64,000 nt of DNA, taken from the NCBI GenBank assembly GCA_021786295.1, contig JAJYNO010000021.1:30026-94025 (forward strand). The letters run 5' to 3'. Of this stretch, positions 53,179 to 61,639 are shown piece by piece (within the stretch, counting starts at the first letter, position 1; each line of letters begins with the position of its first letter). The notes beneath the pieces were generated by a model. It saw only the letters and a program-made list of their open reading frames with translations, was not told where the DNA came from and ran no database searches. The position numbers and the translations under genes were made by a program. Source of the DNA: a bacterium. Its GTDB lineage: Bacteria; Elusimicrobiota; Elusimicrobia; Elusimicrobiales; UBA9959.

Positions 53179-53615
53179 ACGTGCTGGTGATACACGGGCC
53201 CAATCTGCACCTGCTCGGCCGGCGCCGGCCTGAGATCTACGGCGACGCTACGCTGGCGCGGCTTAACGCCGGGATAAAAAAGCGGGCCGCCGGGCTAGGC
53301 CTGAGGGTCAGGATCTTCCAGAGCAACTCCGAGGGCCGCATCATAGACCTGCTCACGGCCAACGCGGCCTGGGCGGACGCGCTGGTCATCAACCCGGCCG
53401 CCTACACCCACTACAGCTACGCCATCCGCGACGCCATAGAGGCGCTGGACCTCCCCGCCGTGGAGGTGCACCTGAGCGACATCTCGCGGCGCGAGCCGTT
53501 CCGCCGCGTCTCGGTCATAGAACCGGTCTGCCTGGCGCAGTTCAAGGGCGAGGGACCGCGCTCCTATTTCAAGGCGCTGGACTACTGCCTCTCCATCCGG
53601 GCCCGGGAAAAATGA
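53175..53615 (+). CDS. aroQ: Type II 3-dehydroquinate dehydratase
   Basis: A 146-residue flavodoxin-like dehydratase. Motifs are VIHGPNLHLLGRRRPEIYG with the catalytic Tyr, FQSNSEGRIIDLL, INPAAYTHYSYAIRDA and VEVHLSDISRREPFRR. Length fits the dodecameric family. Coupled to aroB and aroA by 4-base overlaps on both sides. Confidence 0.94.
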   Translation: MNVLVIHGPNLHLLGRRRPEIYGDATLARLNAGIKKRAAGLGLRVRIFQSNSEGRIIDLLTANAAWADALVINPAAYTHYSYAIRDAIEALDLPAVEVHLSDISRREPFRRVSVIEPVCLAQFKGEGPRSYFKALDYCLSIRAREK

Positions 53616-54844
53616 GCCTCTACACCCCGCCGCCGGACAAATCCGTCACGCTGCGCGCTCTGCTGCTGGGCGCAATAGCCGACGGCGCGTCGCGCGTGGA
53701 GAACCCGCTGTTCTGCGCCGACACCGAGGCCGCGCTGGGCTGCCTGGAGGCTCTGGGCGTGCGTTTCTGCCGCGACAGGAACGCCCTGCTGATGGAGGGC
53801 CGCGGGCTGCACGGCCTCGAAAGGCCGGCCGGGCCGCTGGACGCCGGCGAATCGGCGGCCCTGGCGCGCATGCTGGCGGGGCTGATGGCCGGGCAGGCTT
53901 TCCCGTCGTCGATAACGGGGCGCGGCACGCTGCTGAAGAGGCCCATGGCCCCGGCGGCGGAAGCGCTTAAAAAGCTCGGCGCCAGAATAACTTCCGCCGG
54001 GGGTCTGCTGCCGCTTTCGGTAAGGCCGGCCAGGCTCGGGGGCGCCAGGATAGCGGGCACCACCAGCGCCCAGGTGAAGTCGGCGCTGCTGCTGGCCGGC
54101 CTCTACGCGCGCGGCCCGGTGGAGATAAAGGAGAAGCGGCCCACGCGCGACCACACCGAGCGGCTGCTGGCGCTGATGGGCGCGCGGCTGACCAGCGCCC
54201 CCGGCAAAGTGCGGCTGGAACCGGGCCCGCTGACGGCCAGGCCCCTGGCCGTGCCCGGAGACATCTCCGCGGCGGCGCCGTTCATCGCCGCCGCGCTTCT
54301 CTCCGGCGTCACGCTCAGGGTGTCCGGCTGCGGCCTCAACCCGCTGCGGCTGGGCTTCGTTGACGCGCTGCGCAGGATGGGCGCCCGGATAGAGCTGCGC
54401 CCGGCCGCAGCGTTCCCGGAGCCGGCGGGAGAGATCCTCGTTCTCCCGTCCAGGCTCAGGGGCGTCAGGGTGGTTCCGGCGGAAGTCCCGTCCATGATAG
54501 ACGAGGTCCCGCTGCTGGCCGTGCTGGCGGCCAGCGCCTCCGGCTCTACGGTCATCGGCGGCCTGCAGGCTTTGAGGACCAAGGAATCCGACCGCGTGAA
54601 GAGCACGCTCGCCCTGCTCGGCGCCCTGGGCGCCCAGGCCTCCTTCCGGAACGGCGCGCTCAGGGTGGCCGGCGCGAAGGGATTCTCCGCTCGAGGCCCG
54701 GCGGAAACCTTCAGCGACCACCGCATAGCCATGGCCGCGGCAGCGGCCGCGGCAGCCTGCCCCGGGCTGGAAATAAAGAACCCGGGCTGCGTGGACAAAT
54801 CGTACCCGGGTTTCTGGGAGGACTTCAGGAAGGTCTTCGGCTAG
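53612..54844 (+). CDS. aroA: EPSP synthase with Ala at the glyphosate-site glycine
   Basis: A 410-residue 3-phosphoshikimate 1-carboxyvinyltransferase. The shikimate-phosphate site K10-S11 is in PPPDKSVTLRAL. The catalytic Asp lies in PSMIDEVPLL (about 299). RTKESDRVKS and FSDHRIAMA are standard. In the phosphoenolpyruvate loop the usual LGNAGTAMR pattern reads AGESAALAR (78-86), which places Ala82 where E. coli has Gly96 and keeps Arg86. An Ala at this site is what makes the CP4-type enzyme insensitive to glyphosate, so low sensitivity is predicted. Last gene of the operon, convergent with the DJ-1 gene. Confidence 0.92.
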   Translation: MSLYTPPPDKSVTLRALLLGAIADGASRVENPLFCADTEAALGCLEALGVRFCRDRNALLMEGRGLHGLERPAGPLDAGESAALARMLAGLMAGQAFPSSITGRGTLLKRPMAPAAEALKKLGARITSAGGLLPLSVRPARLGGARIAGTTSAQVKSALLLAGLYARGPVEIKEKRPTRDHTERLLALMGARLTSAPGKVRLEPGPLTARPLAVPGDISAAAPFIAAALLSGVTLRVSGCGLNPLRLGFVDALRRMGARIELRPAAAFPEPAGEILVLPSRLRGVRVVPAEVPSMIDEVPLLAVLAASASGSTVIGGLQALRTKESDRVKSTLALLGALGAQASFRNGALRVAGAKGFSARGPAETFSDHRIAMAAAAAAAACPGLEIKNPGCVDKSYPGFWEDFRKVFG

Positions 54845-54854
54845 CCACGCCCTC

Positions 54855-55361
54855 TCATTTCAGCGCTTCCGCGAGCGCCTCGCCGTACTTCCGCGCCGGA
54901 GCGGGCCCGCTCGCGGTTATCAGTTTCCCGTCGGCCTCAAGGTCTTTGCCCGTATAATTCCCGCCGGCTTTCCGCACCTCGTCCGCCCCGTCGGGGAAGC
55001 ACGTCACCCTTTTTCCCTTCAGCAGCCCGGCGTGCGCCAGCACCACCGGCGAGATGCAGATGGAGCCTATCAGCTTGCCGGCCGCCAGCGCCACCCTGAA
55101 AAGCTCGTGCACCTTCGGCCTGTCCAGGTGCTCAAGCGCCCCCGGCCCGCCCACCAGCGTCAGCGCGTCGTAGTCTCCGGGAACGATCTCGTCCACGGTC
55201 TTGTCCACCTGAGCCGAGGCCCCGAACCTGCCGCGCGCTTCGCCTTTGGACGTGGAGACCGTGGTCACCTTGTGGCCGGCCGCCTCCAGCGCCTTCTTAG
55301 GCTCCAGATATTCCTCGTCCCGGAAGCCCTGGAACGCTATGAACATGGCTATTCTTTTCAT
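54855..55361 (-). CDS. DJ-1/PfpI-family protein
   Basis: A 168-residue flavodoxin-like protein. The nucleophile-elbow Cys is in GSICISPVVLAHAG, with Ser replacing the more common His that follows Cys. The supporting Glu is near residue 17 (RDEEYLEP). Family members are chaperones, deglycases or proteases; which applies is unclear because the residue after Cys differs. It is the last gene of the TonB/two-component operon, and its ATG overlaps the kinase stop by 4 bases. Confidence 0.85.
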   Translation of the reverse strand: MKRIAMFIAFQGFRDEEYLEPKKALEAAGHKVTTVSTSKGEARGRFGASAQVDKTVDEIVPGDYDALTLVGGPGALEHLDRPKVHELFRVALAAGKLIGSICISPVVLAHAGLLKGKRVTCFPDGADEVRKAGGNYTGKDLEADGKLITASGPAPARKYGEALAEALK

Positions 55362-57166
55362 GGAACCTCCTCCGCTTTCGCGGCCTTGTCCGGTATCTCG
55401 AAGAAGAAAACGGACCCTTCGCCGGGTTTGGACTCGAACCAGATATCGCCCCCGTACTGCTCCACTATCTTCTTGCAGGCGGCCAGGCCTATGCCGGAGC
55501 CTTCCACCGACGCCCCGTGCAGCCGCCCGAACAGTTTGAAGAGCTTGTCCGAGTAGCGGGGATCTATCCCCTCGCCGTTGTCGGAGACGCTGAAGACCCA
55601 GCCGGCCCCGCGCCTTGAAGCCTCCACCCTTACGGCGGGGCGGCGACCGCCCCGGAACTTAAGGGCGTTGCTCACCAGGTTCTGCAGCAGGCGCTCGATA
55701 TGCCCCCTGTCCGCCGTCACCACCGGCAGCTCGCCGCTGGTCACGGTGCCGCCGGTAGAGGAAAGGGATCCCCTCATCCCCTCCAGCACCGCAGCCAGCG
55801 CCTCGGAGGAGTCCACGCGCTCCAGGCGCAGCTTGGAATTTATGCGCGAGTAGCCCAGCAGGTCGCGCACCAGAGCGCGCATGCGCCTGAGGGACGCCGT
55901 GATGAAGGCCATCTCTTTCCCCGCCTCCTGTCCCAGCGTCTGCCTGTAGCGGCTTTCCAGCAGCTGCACGTAGTTGGAGACGGTGCGCAGCGGCTCCTGC
56001 AGGTCGTGCGACGCGACGAAGGCGAAGCGCTGCAGCTCCTCGTTGGAGCGCGCCAGCTCGGCCTCGTATTTCCTGCGCAGGGTTATGTCGCGCATCAGCA
56101 CGACTATGCCGGCCCGCGCGCCCTCCGTGTCCTTTATCCAGGATGCGGACAGCTGCACAGGGAAAGGCTCCGGGGCCAGCAGCGTGGTCTCGTAGTCGCG
56201 CACCTCCCCGTCCTTCTCCAGCGCCGTCATGCACTTCCCCGGCCAGGCGCCGTCGCCGGACAGAAGCGGCCTCAGGTCCAGTCCGTCCAGCTCCGAGGCT
56301 TTCTTGCGCAGCAGGGCCTGCGCGGCCTTGTTGGAGCGGGTGATGCGGCACTTCAGGTCCGTGACGAACAGCACGTCCACGATGCTGTCCACCACCGCGT
56401 CCACGTAGTTCTTGGACACTATGGTCCCGGCCAGCGTGCGCGACATCTCGTTGAAACTGCGCGCCAGGTCCCCGAACTCGTCGCCCGAGGAGACCGGGAT
56501 GACGGTGCCGTACTCGCCCAGCCTTATGCGGCGGGTGCCCTCGGTCAGCAGACGCACGGGGCGCAGGGCCAGGCCGGTGAGCAGCGAGGCCGCCAGCAGG
56601 ATGGCGGCGTAGACCGCCACCAGTATGAGCGTTATCTTGTCCGAGATGTTCTTCTCGGCCGCCAGGACCCCGGCCGCCGGGACCGCCACGATGACGGTGC
56701 CGAGCCTGGCCGCCTTGCCTGGGCCGAGCTGGCTCAGTTCCTCCGGGTCGCTGGGCGCTGGCTCGAAGACCGGGACCGGGACATACATCGTTCCGCCGTG
56801 CACGGTGCTGTCGGTGACGTATTCAGCCCCGCTCAGCAGCGGCCGCTCGAAAACTGGCAGCGGCAGGCCCTTCTGCGCCACGTCCGTATGGGCCAGGATG
56901 TTCCCGTCCGTCGAGACGAAAAAAGCCTCCGAGGCGTTGAGGGCCAGCTTGAGGGAGTATAGCACCGGCAGCATCCGCGATTCCTTCCCCGAGGCGAAGA
57001 CCGGGCTGTCCGGGTAGAGCGCCTGACCGGCGGCCGACCTGGCTTCCTCGGCGGCCCTCTTCTGCAGAGTGCTGCGCACCGCCCGGCCAGACAGGTAGTT
57101 TATCAGCAGGCCGCTCAGCAGGAGCGGGGGCAGCAGCAGCAACAGGAACTTCGTCCTCACCTTCAT
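55358..57166 (-). CDS. Membrane sensor histidine kinase (extracytoplasmic sensor, HAMP, PAS)
   Basis: A 602-residue kinase with a first membrane helix at about 7-25, an extracytoplasmic sensor region (about 30-180), a second helix (about 185-208), HAMP (about 208-262, LRPVRLLTEGTRRIRLGEYG), a PAS domain (about 270-390, ending in MRDITLRRKYEAEL), HisKA with H387 (VASHDLQEPLRTVSNY) and HATPase (NLVSNALKF, DNGEGIDP, GSGIGLAACK). The phytochrome-type HDLQEPLR box goes well with Rcp1-like receivers such as the one at 59997. Start 57166 overlaps the binding-protein stop by 4 bases. Confidence 0.92.
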   Translation of the reverse strand: MKVRTKFLLLLLPPLLLSGLLINYLSGRAVRSTLQKRAAEEARSAAGQALYPDSPVFASGKESRMLPVLYSLKLALNASEAFFVSTDGNILAHTDVAQKGLPLPVFERPLLSGAEYVTDSTVHGGTMYVPVPVFEPAPSDPEELSQLGPGKAARLGTVIVAVPAAGVLAAEKNISDKITLILVAVYAAILLAASLLTGLALRPVRLLTEGTRRIRLGEYGTVIPVSSGDEFGDLARSFNEMSRTLAGTIVSKNYVDAVVDSIVDVLFVTDLKCRITRSNKAAQALLRKKASELDGLDLRPLLSGDGAWPGKCMTALEKDGEVRDYETTLLAPEPFPVQLSASWIKDTEGARAGIVVLMRDITLRRKYEAELARSNEELQRFAFVASHDLQEPLRTVSNYVQLLESRYRQTLGQEAGKEMAFITASLRRMRALVRDLLGYSRINSKLRLERVDSSEALAAVLEGMRGSLSSTGGTVTSGELPVVTADRGHIERLLQNLVSNALKFRGGRRPAVRVEASRRGAGWVFSVSDNGEGIDPRYSDKLFKLFGRLHGASVEGSGIGLAACKKIVEQYGGDIWFESKPGEGSVFFFEIPDKAAKAEEVP

Positions 57167-58029
57167 TCCTCTTTCTCCTCCGGGATCAGGACCAGCGGCA
57201 GGCCGCACTTCCTGATCGCCGCGGAGTTGATGGTGAGGACGGCGTCGTCCGGAAAGATCAGGCCAGGCAGCTTCCCTCCGGCCAGCACGGTCTTCAGCGC
57301 GCTGGCTACCGCCGCGCCGGTCTGCCTGTAGCCCGGCGCGAAGGCTGCCGCCGCGCCGTAGTTGGTCAGCCCGCCGGAAGGGGCAAAGAAAGGGACCTTG
57401 TTGGCGCAGGAGAACTCCCCCAGCACTTGCAGCGAGGTCAGGTCTATCAGCGCCGGATCAGGCAGCAGCCAGAAGGCGTCCATCCGCCCCAGCAGCGAGC
57501 GCAGCGCCGCAGGGAAATCCGCGGGGGAAGAAAGCGGCGACCGGACCACCGTTATCCCGGCCTCCCTGGCGGCGGCGTCCAGTTTGTCCAGGTAGAAATC
57601 GAAATTTCCGGGGCTGTAGAACACGGCCAGTCTCCTGAGCCCGGGCTGCAGGCGCAGATAGGTCGCAAGCGTGCTGCCCGGCTCCGGCAGCGGGCTTATG
57701 CGGACGAATTCCGGGCCGCGGAGGTCCGGGGTATAGGTCGGGGCCAGCGCGTAGATCACCGTGACGCCTTTCTTATACTCCAGAGCCGCGGCCCTGGTGC
57801 CGAAGGCGGCCACCGCCCTCAGACCGCCAGGCAGTTCCGGGCTCCTGTTCTCGGAAAGATCGAAAGGGACCACCGGCCGCCCGTAGGCTTTCTGGAAAGC
57901 GAGGTAGGTATCGAAATAAAGGCCGGAACCCTTGGCCAGCACCGCCGCGGTGCGCTGGGCCCCGGCCGGCAGGGACAGGCAGGCCAGCAGGGCGGCCAGA
58001 AAAGCCAGTTTTTGCGTTGCCTTCGCCAT
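57163..58029 (-). CDS. ABC-type substrate-binding-like periplasmic protein
   Basis: A 288-residue protein with a signal peptide (AFLAALLACLSLPAGAQ). It has two lobes in the style of the ABC_sub_bind (PF04392) family: VTVIYALAPTYTPDLRGPEF, RRLAVFYSPGNFDFYLDKLD and PFFAPSGGLTNYGAAAAFAP, then GYRQTGAAVASALKTVLAGG. No ABC permease or ATPase lies nearby. It is coupled to the sensor kinase (4-base overlap) and follows the TonB receptor, so it may present a ligand to the kinase rather than to a transporter. Ligand unknown. Confidence 0.82.
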   Translation of the reverse strand: MAKATQKLAFLAALLACLSLPAGAQRTAAVLAKGSGLYFDTYLAFQKAYGRPVVPFDLSENRSPELPGGLRAVAAFGTRAAALEYKKGVTVIYALAPTYTPDLRGPEFVRISPLPEPGSTLATYLRLQPGLRRLAVFYSPGNFDFYLDKLDAAAREAGITVVRSPLSSPADFPAALRSLLGRMDAFWLLPDPALIDLTSLQVLGEFSCANKVPFFAPSGGLTNYGAAAAFAPGYRQTGAAVASALKTVLAGGKLPGLIFPDDAVLTINSAAIRKCGLPLVLIPEEKEE

Positions 58030-58044
58030 AGTACGCTGCCGCGC

Positions 58045-60000
58045 CTAGAACCTGTACGCCGCGCGCGTCCTGAACTCCCGCGAAAGGGCCGGCAGAGGGG
58101 AATGCCCGCCGTCGTAAGGCTGTATGTAGCTGTAGGGCGCGTTGAACACGTTGTAAACGCCGAAGCCCAGCTCCAGGCGCCCGCGCAGCAGGTTCTTCCT
58201 CGCTATGTAGAGGTTCACCAGCGCCACGTCGCCCAGATCCGTTACGGTATTAGCGGCGGTATAGCCGCGCCTTCCGGAGTAGTATACCGCCGAAGGGCTT
58301 ATCACCAGGTCCCTGGCGGCGCTGAAGGAGGCGCTGAGGGCCGCCTTGCCGCGCGCGAAAGCCAGCAGCGTCCCTGAGACGCCGGAGTCGTAGAAGTCCA
58401 CCTTGTTGTCGTAGGCCACGTAGTACGAATAGGAAAGGTTCGCGTAGCCCCAGTTCTTTTTGACTTTGGCGGACAGCTCGAAGCCGCGCGTGCCGGTGTG
58501 GCCGTAGTTGCCGTATTCCTGGCCGGCCCCCGAGGTGTAGAAGACTATCGGGTCGTCTATGCGCATGTCGAAAACGTCCGCGGTCAGATAAACATCGGTG
58601 CAGGCCAGGTAGCCGGTCTCCAGTTCGGTCGTCTTGGATTTCTCGGGCTTAAGCCGTGGATTGGCGGTCAGGTTGTCTATCCCGGGGGAGCGGAAGCCCA
58701 TGCCATAGATGGCCTTGAAATGGAACTTGTCCATGGCCTTGGTCCAGGCTATGCGCGGTGAAAAAGCGGAGGCGAAATCCTCGTTGTCGTCGTATCGGGC
58801 CCCGGCCGACAGAGTGCCGAAGGAGAATTCCTCCATGCCCTCCATGAAGACCGCCGAGTTGGTATAGGCGACCGACCTTCTGCCGTTGGCGAAATATAGA
58901 GGCGGAGCGGAGGTGGAGAGGGCGACGTCGTACGACGCCAGCCTGGCGCCTACCACGGAGACCTCGGCCCCGGCCGACAGGCGTGAGCGCGCCGAAGCCG
59001 CGTAGACCGTGTTGAGGGCCGCCTTCAGATAGCGGCTGCTTCTGTCCCGGCCGTAGTAATCCGGGTTGAAGCCCCAGTACGGCCTTTCATAGGTCCCGTT
59101 CAGGGCCGCCGTCACCGTCAGGAGTTCCGACGGTTTGAAGTCGCGCCGAAGTTCCGCGAAATAGGAGTCGAAGTCGCGCCTCAAGGGGCTGGGCAGTATG
59201 GTGTCGGTCCAGCCGTCCCGCTCCCGGGTACGGTAGAGGTCCGCTATCACACGCGCCTTCCAGCCCCCTTCGGAAAAACCAAGGTTAAGGCTCCTGGAAC
59301 TCAGCGGCGAGGCGCCCTTCATCGAGTACGAGTCGCCGTTGAAATCGGTATAGCGCCGGTCCCCCTTGTCCGCGTCGGCCAGGTAAAGCTGCGCGGTCAG
59401 CTGCGCGCCCGGACCGGGCCTGCCGTAAGAGAAATTGAACGAACCGTCCTGGGCGCCTTTGGCCGTGCGCCCGTAGGCCGCGGCCGCCTGAGAGCCGTTT
59501 ATCTCCCCGGCGTTCAGCGTGGTGATCTTTATGACGCCCAATTCAGCGCTGCCCCCGTAGATCACGGAGCCCGGGCCGCGTATCACCTCTATCTTCTCTA
59601 TCTCCTCCACCGGGATGCGCTCCAGCTGCACCGTGCCCATGAAGTCCTCGTTATAGCGCTGGCCGTCCACCAGCACCAGGACCTTCCCCTCATGGGCCCA
59701 GTTGCCGCGTATGCCGAGGCCGATGTTCCCCTCCACGTCCACGCCGAAGTCCAGCCCCGGCACCTGGCTCAGCGCGTCGAACACGTTCCTGGCCCCGGAG
59801 TCAAGTATCTCGTCGCGGGTGAGCACCGTGACTATGGCCGGCGCTTCGCGCTCGGCGAAGCCCAGCCGGGAGGCGGCGTCGGAACGGATGTTGATCACGT
59901 CCTGCAGAGAGGCTTTCTCGAAATTGAAGTAATCCAGGTCCTGTGCCCTGGCCGCGGACGGCAGCAGCAGCGCCGCCAGCAGGAAGATAGTCCGTTTCAT
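58045..60000 (-). CDS. TonB-dependent outer-membrane receptor
   Basis: A 651-residue receptor with a signal peptide (MKRTIFLLAALLLPSAARAQ). The plug domain (about 45-160) contains APAIVTVLTRDEILDSGARN, LVLVDGQRYNE and IEVIRGPGSVIYGGSAELGV. A 22-strand-type barrel ends in the outer-membrane signal Phe (TRAAYRF). It resembles the cobalamin/iron-complex receptor group, but the substrate cannot be fixed. The start overlaps the response regulator stop by 4 bases; the binding-protein gene follows after 15 bases. Confidence 0.93.
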   Translation of the reverse strand: MKRTIFLLAALLLPSAARAQDLDYFNFEKASLQDVINIRSDAASRLGFAEREAPAIVTVLTRDEILDSGARNVFDALSQVPGLDFGVDVEGNIGLGIRGNWAHEGKVLVLVDGQRYNEDFMGTVQLERIPVEEIEKIEVIRGPGSVIYGGSAELGVIKITTLNAGEINGSQAAAAYGRTAKGAQDGSFNFSYGRPGPGAQLTAQLYLADADKGDRRYTDFNGDSYSMKGASPLSSRSLNLGFSEGGWKARVIADLYRTRERDGWTDTILPSPLRRDFDSYFAELRRDFKPSELLTVTAALNGTYERPYWGFNPDYYGRDRSSRYLKAALNTVYAASARSRLSAGAEVSVVGARLASYDVALSTSAPPLYFANGRRSVAYTNSAVFMEGMEEFSFGTLSAGARYDDNEDFASAFSPRIAWTKAMDKFHFKAIYGMGFRSPGIDNLTANPRLKPEKSKTTELETGYLACTDVYLTADVFDMRIDDPIVFYTSGAGQEYGNYGHTGTRGFELSAKVKKNWGYANLSYSYYVAYDNKVDFYDSGVSGTLLAFARGKAALSASFSAARDLVISPSAVYYSGRRGYTAANTVTDLGDVALVNLYIARKNLLRGRLELGFGVYNVFNAPYSYIQPYDGGHSPLPALSREFRTRAAYRF

Positions 60001-60473
60001 TTCCTGCCCGGATTCCTTTTCTGCGTTCTGGCGGAAGCGCTCTCTCTCCGGGAAAGCCTCGCGACGGAGAACCAGAACCGCTCTATGGCGGAGACAGCGT
60101 CCAGGAAGGAGGAGAACTCCACCGGCTTGACCACGTAGCAGCTGGCCCCTTCGGCGTAGCAGCGGGAGATCTCGTTCTCGGCCTCGGAAGAGGTCAGGAT
60201 CACCACCGGCAGCGGACGCAGCCCCGGGTCCGCCTTCAGCTCGCGCAGCACCTCCTCCCCGGAGAGTTTGGGGAGGTTCAGGTCCAGCAGCAGCAGGTCC
60301 GGCCCGGGGACGCCGGCGTACCGGCCTTCGCGGCGCAGATACTGCAGGGCCTTCTCCCCGTCGTCGACTACGGCCAGGTCTATGGAAAGCCTCGAAGAGG
60401 CCAGGGCCTGGCGGGTGAGCTCGGCGTCGCCGGGATTGTCCTCCACCAGCAGAACGTGTAGCATGTCCTTCAC
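59997..60473 (-). CDS. Rcp1-like response regulator (receiver only)
   Basis: A 158-residue receiver with E11/D12, phospho-acceptor D64 (LLDLNLPKLSGEE), T94 and K116 (VVKPVEF). The long loop between strand 3 and the extended C-terminus are typical of Rcp1-type partners of phytochrome-like kinases. It starts at GTG 60473 with GGAGG 5 bases upstream. First gene of the five-gene operon with TonB receptor, binding protein, kinase and DJ-1 protein. Confidence 0.9.
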   Translation of the reverse strand: MKDMLHVLLVEDNPGDAELTRQALASSRLSIDLAVVDDGEKALQYLRREGRYAGVPGPDLLLLDLNLPKLSGEEVLRELKADPGLRPLPVVILTSSEAENEISRCYAEGASCYVVKPVEFSSFLDAVSAIERFWFSVARLSRRESASARTQKRNPGRK

Positions 60474-60592
60474 TTTATCCTCCCCGCACGCCCCCCAGCG
60501 GGCATTCCCGAATTATACAATTTTTACCGCCGCTCCCTCGACGGAAAACCGGCTTATTGAAGGAGACGTTCCGGTTATGCGAAAATATCCGG

Positions 60593-61639
60593 ATGCCGGC
60601 CAGAAATAAAGGCAAAAAGAACGGCGCCGACCTCTACCGGATGGTCTTCGAGGAGGCGCGCGACTCCATGCTGGTGCTGGAACTGCCGCCGCATGGAACG
60701 CCGCGCATAGTGGACGCGAACCCGGCCGCCCTCGCCCTGCACGGCTTCGGCCGGAAAGAACTGACCGGCAAGCCGGTGAGCGTGCTCGGGGCCTCGCTGA
60801 GCCGCGGCCGCTTCCGCCCCGGGGACGTCTTCGAGGTGAGGCACGACAGGCCCGGGAACGGACAGCTGGTCACGGAGGTTACCGCGCGCAACTTCAAGTC
60901 CGGGGCCGGCCATTTCGGCATCCTCATAGAAAGGGACATAACCTGGCGCCGCCGGCTTGAGGAGGAGGCGCAGGCGCTCTCCGCCCGCCTGCTGCAGGAA
61001 CGGGAAGAGGAAAAGAAGAAACTGGCCGCCGGCATCCACGATTCCGTAGGCGCGATGCAGGTGGGCCTCTCCGCCGAGCTGCTGCTGCTGGAGGACTGCG
61101 TGCGCCGCGGCGATGACAAAAAAGCGCTGGCCGGGCTGCGGCGCGCCGGGAAGCTGCTTAAGACCTCGGCTGCCGGGCTCAAGAAGGCCTGCGTCGAGGC
61201 CTGGCCCGCCTCGCTAGCCGTCTCCGGGCTAGGCGCGGCCCTGTCCGGGCTGCTGGCCTCCTTCGCCAGGCGCTCGGGGATAGCGGCCGAGGTCTCGCTC
61301 TCCTTCCCCGGGGACGGCGTCCCGGAAAGTCCGGCGGCCATAGTGCTCTATCGGCTGGCCCAGGAGGCGCTCGCCAACGCCGAGCGCCACTCCGGGGCCG
61401 GTCGGCTCAAGTTCAGCGCCGGGGCGGAAGGCGGTTGGCTCGCGCTGGAGGTCTCCGACGACGGACGCGGCTTCGACCCTGTGGCGGCCGCCGCCGACAG
61501 GAACAGACTGGGACTGAAAATAATGGAGGACGCGGCCAGCTCGGCCGGAGGCTACCTCTCGGTCTACTCCGCGCCGGGCAGGGGCACCAGGGTTAAGGCC
61601 CAGCTCCCCCTGAACTGCGGAAGGGGAGCCGCCCGGTGA
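60593..61639 (+). CDS. PAS sensor histidine kinase of the NarL/DegS type
   Basis: A 348-residue soluble kinase. A PAS domain (about 12-120) ends in ERDITWRRRLEEE. The HisKA_3 box holds H149 in AAGIHDSVGAMQVGL, and the HATPase shows EALANAERHSGAG, DDGRGFDP and GRGTRVKAQLP. It partners the LuxR-type regulator that overlaps it by 4 bases. The start is uncertain: ATG 60593 lacks a ribosome-binding site, while AAGGAG at about 60560 serves a short overlapping frame of 10 codons beginning at 60576. Confidence 0.88.
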   Translation: MPARNKGKKNGADLYRMVFEEARDSMLVLELPPHGTPRIVDANPAALALHGFGRKELTGKPVSVLGASLSRGRFRPGDVFEVRHDRPGNGQLVTEVTARNFKSGAGHFGILIERDITWRRRLEEEAQALSARLLQEREEEKKKLAAGIHDSVGAMQVGLSAELLLLEDCVRRGDDKKALAGLRRAGKLLKTSAAGLKKACVEAWPASLAVSGLGAALSGLLASFARRSGIAAEVSLSFPGDGVPESPAAIVLYRLAQEALANAERHSGAGRLKFSAGAEGGWLALEVSDDGRGFDPVAAAADRNRLGLKIMEDAASSAGGYLSVYSAPGRGTRVKAQLPLNCGRGAAR

